Origin: Micromussa lordhowensis
Lineage: Eukaryota; Cnidaria; Anthozoa; Scleractinia; Lobophylliidae
NCBI GenBank assembly: GCA_964020085.1
Contig: OZ026605.1
Coordinates: forward strand, 48,201 to 112,200
Direction: 5' to 3'
DNA: 64,000 bases
Below the pieces are notes generated by a model that ran no database searches, had not been told where the DNA came from, and saw only the letters and a program-made list of their open reading frames with translations. Of the stretch, positions 59,401-64,000 are shown piece after piece. The translations under genes were made by a program, and so were the position numbers. Every line of letters begins with the position of its first letter. The stretch's first letter is position 1.

Positions 59401-62400
59401 TTCTCTTTCACTAGGCAACCTTCTGCGGCTCATTGCTGGGTAAACGGGCAGGATATCATTTTAACACGGCAGACTTTGAATCCATGGGATATCACTTATG
59501 TGATACGCTGCTTGATTACTGCGATCCTGATGATTCCAAGGTGTTTTATTTTGTATGTTTTAGACTGCATAGCAAGCGTTCCCATGTAAAGAGATTTTTC
59601 CGAATTCTCACCACCTGCTTCGCCTGTTTTGTTTTTTTTTGCTCTGTCTCAGTGACAAGGATTAAAGAAACTTAGTCACGATATTTAAGCCATTTTCGCC
59701 ACGTACAAATTGACCTTGGAATTTCAAATTCAAAGAAACCTGAAAAATAGTCATTTGCAAAGTTAGAAAAACATTTAAAAGATAATAGTAATGAAAACCA
59801 TAAAGGAACAAGGACGGTAATTGAAGGATGGAGAAGATTAACACAACAATGAACTTCAAAATTTAGGCTGAACTTTTGAAGATGCGCAAACTGTTGTGTG
59901 TTTCCACAGTATGTATCCATCTTAAGAGAGCTGGAAGTGAAAATGAAGGCAGACATCTTAGAAAAGATGAAACGTAGAGGCACCGCAGCACCCAACCTGA
60001 CTGAGTCTGACATAGACCTGGACCTCAACTACACTTCTGACATCGAGTCAAGGTAAATTATGATGCTACGGTTCTACCGAGTCAAATCAGCGCCTGTTAA
60101 TTTTGGTTCTTTGAACAGTTTTTCAGAGTTAATATATGTCTGATAAATTGCTTTAAGCCTAAAGGCTCTAAGTGTAATTCTGAGAGAATTATCTATACTA
60201 ATCATAGGCGACGGATGTTGTATCTGAGTGTGAATTCGAGCCAAGTGGCCCATCAAGCCGGTACTTATCTCTGGTTTCTGTAGCATGAAGCGATCATTAG
60301 TATTTCCACTTCCCCTGGATTGGATGCTACTTCATTGATCTCCCAACATTAAATTCGCCGGTACCCATTTGTACACCTGGGTGGAGAGAGGCACTGTGAA
60401 AGTAAAGTGTCTTGCCTAAGAACACAGCACAATGTCCCTGGCAGGGGGTCTGTTTCTCGAAAGCCCCGGAACCTTTTCGGGTTGCTGTATCTAAAAACAG
60501 AGAGCTGTATACACCGGAAACCTCTTGTATGAAGGGAGCCTGTATTCATATTAAGAATATGCGCATGAAACAGCGCTGTGCTCATTAACTTTGAGATTTT
60601 GCTGTGGCTTTCTGGGTGCTGTTTGGGACCTTCGAGAAACGGGCTCCAGGACTCGAACCTGGACCCCACCCGATCCGGAGTCGAGCACACTAACCATGCG
60701 GCCACTGCAGCTCCCTTAAGGATGTTGTATAACTGAGTATGTTTCTTACGTCATGTCTTCAGTACTGGTGGCTCAGACAGCTCGGTGTCAGATGGCCTGC
60801 CTATGCATCTTATTTATGCTCCTGAAGGACTCAAAGTGGTAAGACAGATCAGGATTGCTTACATGTAATGTTCGATTATTTGTGTTACTGCCGATGTTGG
60901 CATCGTCTTCTTCCTTAAACCTAACCATAACAGAAAACAAGAGATGTCGCGAAGATCGTGGTAACTAAATCGGCATGCCAGTGTTTTTAGTAAGTCAAGC
61001 GCTCATTTAGGCGCATTGCAGAAATATCGTTCGTATTCAACATAAAATGAATTTAAAAAAATGCAAATTTCTCATGTTTCATCCTCTGTATAACTATTTC
61101 AGACGCGATTATCAGCGAATGAGAAATCGAGCGAAGCTCTGTTTTAACCTTGGCCGATATTTAACTATGAATTTTATTAATTAGCACATTTGTATGATAT
61201 GTAACTCTGTGACGATATTTCTTTTATCAAGTTGGAATGATGTCTGCACTAATTCTGTCTTTGTATCATGTTGTAAATAAAATAGTTTTCTGGCCAGGAG
61301 GCAAGGAAGAAAAAGCTCAAGTCGAGGAAAGAACGAAACAAGCGACGCGCAAAGGCCATGAAAGTCAAGGATGTTTTATTGGCCGATATAGCCACTCGAT
61401 CTGCGGTAAGAAACATTGCATTGTGCAACGAGATTCGTGTGTGTGTTTGAAGTAATAAACCAAAGTAAGTAAGTAAAAGCTTTATTAAGTAAAAGCTTTA
61501 TTAATGTGTCACGAGAGACATTGTTTCATCAGGATATCCAAACGCCAAAAAGAGAGTTGAAAAAATGACGCACAGCGGAGTATTTTGACGAAATTCGAGG
61601 TGTTTGGATAGCCGATGAAACACTGTCTCGAGTGTTTGATATATCTTTACAATCGAAACAAAATCTAAGGAGTAAACGGAGAATTAAATAGTCAAAATCT
61701 ATGCTAATTAAGACCGGGTATTCAAACCTCCTTCACGATCAACTGTGATTTTCTTTGTTTAAACTTGATGAATTATTAATGAGTTTGAGAACAGTTCTGC
61801 GACTTCGGAAAAACGCTAGTTGAGAAAAGCGAATATCTCGCATGTATATCACACTTTTTAAAATCGCATAGCTCGCAAGGGCGCAAAGGTAGTTCTTTCC
61901 CCTTTCCTCCAGTTAAATAGAACTGCTAGTACCTCAATGTTCGAAATGATCGAAATTTCAGGTAAGTGTCCAGGTCTGTAGCTTCTTAGGTGCTGAAAAG
62001 TTGGCAAGCTTTCTTGCAACTTGTTTTGAAAGTTTTTTGAACAAGGCAAGACATGTTACAGGAAGCACACCCTGCGACAAATTACAGATGACTGTTACGT
62101 TACATTTGGTTTTACAGTTCTAAGATCATACTCTTCTTTTGTCATTCCAGCAACACCAAGATCCGCCAACTGAAGTTAAGTTAATGTATCACAAACATCA
62201 TCCAAAGGTGATTAGTTCACTGTATTCCTTAATTTTCAAGCCACCACAGCTGGGAAATGCAGTAAGATTACTGATATCAAGGCCGTCGAAGTGGACTTCT
62301 CTATTACTAGACTAAAAGGCACTGCATTTAGAACAGAACTCTCTGCTTTTGTGATGTTGAAGATACATTTCTAACATGATTGAAAGTGATTGTTGGAATC

Positions 62401-63865
62401 TCTCTTCAGCGGTCTGCTCAGCCCAGTCCTGCGCGGATGAAGTTGGACCATCCTCAGCCTCGGAAGCATGAGCATAAGGACAACAGTAGATCATGTACAC
62501 CAGTCTCCGGCGCATTCAGAATGGACGGCACCGAATGCAGGGTCAGTAGTAGCAGTAGAAGCAGTGTCATGAGTCAGTGGGTAACAAGTGCAGGTTTTTG
62601 TTTTGGGGGGCGGGGGAGGGGGGAATATAACAGTGTGAGAGCCTGTAACATGAATGTTCCTTGGTCCGCGCGTAGCCAAGCCATGTGAAGGCCTGTCAAA
62701 CTTTACATAAGATATTACAACAAAAGCCAGTCCCTTCTTCCGTGGTTTCCTCTTCGGCGACAGTTTGGTGGGTGGTTTTTTTATCTGGAAGAGTCAAGTT
62801 GCCTTTACTAGTGATTATGATACACCGATTGTAAACATTCGAGGCACTGTTAGTCGTTAAGTAAGTTACCATTTTTAAAAGACGCAAAATGCAAAACATG
62901 CTCTAAAGTAGGAAGCTTACAATCTAAAACTGATCATCGTGATTGCCTTCAGGTTATGATTGTTTTCACATTGTGTGTGATTGTGTCTAGAGGAGTTTAT
63001 TTACGGGCATGGGAGCGTGACCCAGAGTTATACTCTGTAAACAAGTGATCTAACTACCAACTGAGCTGATGCGATCAATATGCTACCTTAATTAAACAAC
63101 TTTATTGTTTTTCTGTAGCATGACTACCTGGAAGCCGTGACCAGTGCCTACATGATGAGTGGAGTGCTGGTCACCGAGTCTAAAGGTACCTGTTTGGAGC
63201 TTATCTCATGCTTGTGTAAATATATCCCTCGGAGTTATAATGTAAATTGGTTTTAAAGAAGCTGCGTCACAAATGGTGCATCTCGAGCTTCATTTATAAA
63301 ATAACCGAGCCACTACGCGCGCTCTCATTGGTCGATAGGTGTGTTTAGATGAGAGTATGTAAACACGGTTGTGACGTTTTAGATTCGCGCGTATTTTTGA
63401 GAATTATTTTATAAAAGCACTAGAGCACACACTCTCAAGGGTTGGGAGTTTCTCGAAAGTTATGCGTAACTTTGCGTAACTCTCGAATTCTCCAAACCCT
63501 CCTCGTGTTTAGATGCGGCTATGTAAACACGGAAAATTTGCTCTATTGCTTAAAGCGTAAATGTTTTCACTGAAGTTCGTTGATCCGTCTCCATCTTTCC
63601 TTGTCCTAATCATCCTTGTTCCTTTTTGGTTTGCTGTCGCCTTGTTGGTGTTTCTCTGTATCTTTAACGTTAGTAAATTACTATTTGATGCAAATTTTTT
63701 TAGCTTTGATGCGAATGCATTGTTTGGTACTAAATCTAAATATGTTTGTTTTGCATCTACATTCTTGTTTCTTTGTTGTGCTTTCTCAACAGAGGTGCCT
63801 CATTTTCGTTACACTGATGGTAATACTTACTTGAAGGAAGCGTCTTCGCCTGAAAGGACTGGCAG
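44437..63865 (+). CDS. AGBL2: Cytosolic carboxypeptidase 2/3-like (AGBL2/AGBL3), 23 exons, 3' end beyond window
   Basis: Exons: 44437-44536, 46607-46674, 49055-49128, 49386-49468, 49787-49875, 50709-50839, 51606-51738, 52767-52888, 53502-53622, 54644-54781, 56102-56212, 56333-56502, 57154-57313, 57938-57979, 58061-58120, 59415-59540, 59910-60052, 60763-60838, 61298-61405, 62151-62207, 62410-62580, 63119-63185, 63793-63865. All joins keep frame; 807 codons so far (family about 900-1000). Order: short acidic N terminus; CCP N-domain ([37 protein letters not shown]); M14 peptidase with zinc ligands His365, Glu368 and His461, Asn424-Arg425 for the substrate carboxylate, and catalytic Glu534 (TIEATFCGS). 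CCP2/3 enzymes trim polyglutamate side chains from tubulin, mostly in cilia and centrioles. The start is the first ATG giving a good donor; an upstream exon could exist in the gap. Paralogue choice between AGBL2 and AGBL3 is uncertain. Confidence 0.93.
44993..45113. mobile_element. Foldback MITE in AGBL2-like intron 1
   Basis: Ends CTAACAGCTATAAACAAATT and AATAATTGTGTTAG are inverted; arms include ATTATTCCATGAGCCCGAGT and CCAACAAGGGCGAATGGAAT, with GGATATGAAGTG and CACTTCATATCC at the centre. Confidence 0.65.
45395..45850. mobile_element. Foldback MITE in AGBL2-like intron 1 (family copy A)
   Basis: The arms meet near 45580-45600 (GACCTTAAATTTTTGAAATTTTAAGGTGGC). They carry inverted copies of TTCTGTGGAGTAGGTTCAGA, TTTTGCAAAG and AACAGGTTACCATAGCAACA. 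A single arm of the same family is at 58915-59255. Confidence 0.7.
46757..46888. mobile_element. Foldback MITE, TTTGAAAGGTGG termini
   Basis: TTTGAAAGGTGGACAATGCTATCCAC on the left and GTGGATAGTGTTATCCACCTTTCAAA on the right are inverted, with further inverted GGATAAAT/ATTTATCC blocks. It ends just after exon 2 of the AGBL2-like gene. Confidence 0.7.
47016..47105. mobile_element. Short foldback element in AGBL2-like intron 2
   Basis: CAACCTTGTTCCTAGGGTCTC and GAGATCCTGGGAACTAGGTTG are imperfect inverted ends of a 90-bp unit whose centre is AAGAGCTCTCGAGAG. Confidence 0.55.
47586..49034. mobile_element. 1.45-kb DNA transposon with 20-bp TIRs and TTAA target sites
   Basis: Perfect 20-bp inverted termini, GGTATCAGTGTACCCCAAAT at 47586-47605 and its complement at 49015-49034, with TTAA directly outside each (47582-47585 and 49035-49038). 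TTAA targets mark piggyBac or Kolobok-type elements. The interior has a Lys/Glu-rich frame (47897-48202) but no recognisable DDE transposase, so it is probably non-autonomous. It fills most of AGBL2-like intron 2, and its right end is 16 bp from the exon 3 splice acceptor. Confidence 0.85.
47897..48202 (+). CDS. Hypothetical charged ORF inside the TTAA transposon
   Basis: 101 codons: a basic first third ([20 protein letters not shown]) followed by an acidic, Gln/Ser-rich remainder with a [13 protein letters not shown] stretch. I recognise no domain. The composition could suit a nuclear transposon-encoded accessory protein or one exon of it, but no splice partners are evident. It may also be chance. 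Confidence 0.3.
   Translation: MKSLWYFYSKKKRSPCPFASAKKPSKRKKVLKSFNNDRADVLAASDQASYFEQEKLISQDEEEQSRWENETVSASRSKIEDKGKDEPAEPDSQESWQKLAG
49055..51738 (+). CDS. AGBL2: AGBL2-like exons 3-7: CCP-specific N-domain
   Basis: Exons 49055-49128, 49386-49468, 49787-49875, 50709-50839 and 51606-51738. Phase settles the model here: exon 3 ends in phase 2 (TG) and joining directly to 49787 would make a stop. The small exon 49386-49468 must be included, and it restores a Trp-Pro followed by a PRNPEPF segment like the vertebrate SNPEPV. The exon 6 donor is taken at 50840, an unusual gtTAGT-type site preceded by AAGT, because only this phase gives the conserved Lys-Val at the join. The segment ends with the HTQWYYF and IMNLLK strands. 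This beta-rich domain packs on the catalytic domain in CCPs. Confidence 0.85.
49985..50625 (-). mobile_element. 5'-truncated LINE in AGBL2-like intron 5
   Basis: The minus-strand frame, running from about 50620 to its stop at 50191, encodes [20 protein letters not shown], then [10 protein letters not shown], then [15 protein letters not shown]. This is the C-terminal part of a LINE polyprotein (CR1-like ALRIV and WN-LP signatures). The 3' part contains a tandem ACATAA motif (about 49995-50015) as tail. Catalytic domains are missing. Confidence 0.75.
52014..52640. mobile_element. Foldback MITE in AGBL2-like intron 7 (family copy 2)
   Basis: Inverted arms carry CTTAAAGTGC, TTTGAAAGG, TTTTAGAGATGTTGACGTTTTTGTATTG, AAATTAGGAAAGTGATGACATCA and CACAAAAGAAAC. 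The same phrases build the element at 30877-31576. It ends about 125 bp upstream of exon 8. Confidence 0.75.
55129..55190 (-). pseudogene. tRNA-like relic lacking the anticodon stem-loop
   Basis: On the minus strand GGCTTGATGGCTCAGTTAGC and GGTCATGGGTTCGAATCCCG match the plus-strand copy at 55360, but about 13-14 bases covering the anticodon loop and 3' stem are missing. It cannot form a tRNA. Confidence 0.65.
55360..55431 (+). tRNA. tRNA-like sequence (Ile-GAT type), probably repeat-borne
   Basis: 72 nt that fold as a cloverleaf: acceptor GGCTTGA with TCAGGCT (including wobble pairs), D arm GCTCAGTTGGTAGAGC, anticodon arm CTGCA-CCGATAT-CGCAG with GAT at the anticodon and one mismatch, T arm ATGGG-TTCGAAT-CCCAT. 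Internal A and B boxes are intact. It lies inside a repeated foldback element with related copies at 55129-55190 and 58690-58889, so it is more likely a tRNA-derived repeat than a working tRNA gene. Confidence 0.45.
55615..56045. mobile_element. Foldback repeat upstream of AGBL2-like exon 11
   Basis: GATAATTTGGTTT and TTATCAACTGAGTTGAT at about 55680-55715 recur inverted at about 56005-56040. Within, ACCATACATTAACCAATAGC and GCTATTGGTTGGTGCATGGT form inner arms. The left part resembles 32007-32160. Confidence 0.6.
56102..57313 (+). CDS. AGBL2: AGBL2-like exons 11-13: zinc site of the M14 peptidase
   Basis: Exons 56102-56212, 56333-56502 and 57154-57313. They carry, in order, [12 protein letters not shown] (zinc ligands His365 and Glu368), [20 protein letters not shown] then LNRNY (substrate-binding Asn-Arg), and YCDLHGHS (zinc ligand His461). 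All residues needed for metallopeptidase activity are present, so the enzyme is predicted active, unlike pseudo-peptidase members of M14. Confidence 0.93.
57452..57790. mobile_element. Probable MITE with GACTGTTT(A/G)CCATTTA termini
   Basis: The left end GGCTGTTTACCATTTAACC and right end GTGTAAATGGCAAACAGTC are imperfect inverted repeats. The interior repeats TGTAAATGGTAAA and GGAAATTT motifs. In intron 13. Confidence 0.5.
58590..58915. mobile_element. Second foldback with opposed tRNA-like segments
   Basis: Same family as 55018-55490: GAACTGCGGAGAAAGATATGAAGACATG and CACAGTTGTGCACACAACTTAAG at the left, with a minus-strand tRNA-like segment (about 58690-58760) and a plus-strand one (58821-58889). 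Their anticodon loops read CCAGTAT instead of CCGATAT. The 5' acceptor strand of the right copy is lost (TGATAACTCAG), so it is not a functional tRNA. In intron 15. Confidence 0.65.
58915..59255. mobile_element. MITE arm related to 45395-45850
   Basis: Shares GTTACCATAGCAACAATA, ACACCCTTAATTTTAGCTTT, ACTTATAACTCAAAAACGAG and GTGGGTTCAGAGCCACCTTAAA with the element at 45395-45850; only one arm is present. It ends next to a telomere-like TTAGGG/CCCTAA palindrome (59254-59286), about 130 bp before exon 16. Confidence 0.6.
59910..63865 (+). CDS. AGBL2: AGBL2-like exons 17-23: C-terminal tail (incomplete)
   Basis: Exons 59910-60052, 60763-60838, 61298-61405, 62151-62207, 62410-62580, 63119-63185 and 63793-63865. 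The catalytic domain is finished; these encode a coiled, charged tail. It starts with a Glu/Lys-rich helix, then a Ser-Asp cluster (GGSDSSVSD) resembling the vertebrate GSDSSES patch. A strongly basic block follows ([16 protein letters not shown]), then a His/Arg/Ser-rich low-complexity stretch. Beyond the basic block, similarity to vertebrate tails fades, so exon boundaries rest on splice sites and frame. Exon 21 could use an alternative donor inside its Ser-rich end. The last exon is open in phase 2 at 63865. Confidence 0.75.
60294..60716 (-). mobile_element. tRNA-derived SINE with conserved-looking central domain
   Basis: Minus strand: head GGGAGCTGCAGTGGCCGCAT then GGTTAGTGTGCTCG (A-box region), and GGTTCGAGTCC (B box) about 35 bases later. 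A body follows, including CTTAGGCAAGACACTTTACT and then TTCACAGTGCCTCTCTCC followed by ACCCAGGTGTA. From memory, that block resembles the deeply conserved central domain shared by several animal SINE families; no search was possible. It lies in AGBL2-like intron 17; the 3' limit near 60294 is uncertain. Confidence 0.75.
61505..61645. mobile_element. Foldback MITE in AGBL2-like intron 19
   Basis: CACGAGAGACATTGTTTCATC then AGGATATCCAAACGCC, versus GGTGTTTGGATAGCC then GATGAAACACTGTCTCGAGTG, form imperfect inverted arms with a roughly 60-bp centre. It is preceded by a duplicated AGTAAAAGCTTTATTAA motif at 61476-61503. Confidence 0.65.
63005..63080 (-). mobile_element. Degraded tRNA-like repeat before exon 22
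   Basis: The minus strand reads ATCAGCTCAGTTGGTAGTTA (A-box region) followed by TATAACTCTGGGTCACGCTC, a poor B-box region. Probably an old tRNA-derived SINE head; it ends about 40 bp upstream of AGBL2-like exon 22. Confidence 0.35.
63250..63540. repeat. Repeat block in AGBL2-like intron 22
   Basis: GTGTTTAGATG followed by TATGTAAACACGG occurs twice (about 63342-63369 and 63509-63535) in direct orientation. Between them, GGGAGTTTCTCGAAAGTTA and GTAACTCTCGAATTCTCC are inverted around ACTTTGC. Likely one MITE; ends not resolved. Confidence 0.5.
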
Positions 63866-64000
63866 GTAAGTTTATAGTCTGGGGAGTTCACAACACAGCG
63901 AACCGGCGTACTCACTCTGTGAATAACAAGGGCTGTTAAACCATACAATGAAAGTAGACTTAATTAATACTGTATCAGACATATTGAGCCGCTCACTAAC

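Noticed and set aside
62491..62679. Minus-strand frame opposite AGBL2-like exon 21
   Set aside because: Shadow of the coding exon and the adjacent G-rich intron; no independent support.
63561..63834. Hydrophobic frames just before exon 23, resembling membrane segments
   Set aside because: T-rich intron sequence leading into a polypyrimidine tract; hydrophobicity is a by-product of T-rich codons.

Overview
The window looks like nuclear DNA from an early-branching animal, most likely an anthozoan cnidarian such as a stony coral. Its genes have many short phase-consistent GT-AG exons. They encode proteins typical of animals (a P2X-type channel, a RHINO/RHNO1-like checkpoint protein, a CCP2/AGBL2-type deglutamylase). 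Introns and intergenic DNA are packed with small foldback/MITE transposons, tRNA-derived SINEs and 5'-truncated LINE tails. The taxonomic call is an inference from style, not from a search. There are no bacterial features.

Layout. Bases 1-18979 are a single uninterrupted tandem array of a 207-bp satellite, about 91.7 copies, with nested higher-order periodicities of 2, 4, 18 and 22 units. The array runs off the left edge and stops mid-unit on the right. It is followed by a 33-bp minisatellite that resembles degenerate CCCTAA telomere repeat (19129-19310). From 19.3 to 31.6 kb I find no convincing host gene. This part is a transposon graveyard: a tRNA-derived SINE, a PIF/Harbinger-like element with a MADF-domain exon, LINE 3' ends, and foldback elements, two of them with clean 9-bp target duplications.

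From 31.6 to 41.3 kb two genes lie head to head. The P2X-like receptor has seven exons on the minus strand (ATG at 40460, stop at 31633; 381 aa). The RHNO1-like gene has two exons on the plus strand (40615-41274; 195 aa). Their start codons are only 154 bp apart, across a compact presumed bidirectional promoter with an ETS-type site. From 41.3 to 44.4 kb the window is intergenic, with a 455-bp palindrome and a 200-N assembly gap (43801-44000). From 44437 to the right edge, 23 exons on the plus strand encode a CCP2/3 (AGBL2/AGBL3)-type cytosolic carboxypeptidase with an intact zinc site. The gene continues past base 64000.

The three genes have no obvious shared pathway: plasma-membrane ATP-gated channel, 9-1-1 checkpoint clamp partner, tubulin deglutamylation. 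The main interest lies in the satellite architecture, the divergent P2X receptor, the promoter shared with RHNO1, and transposon ends next to functional sites. One example is a TTAA-type element ending 16 bp before an AGBL2 splice acceptor.
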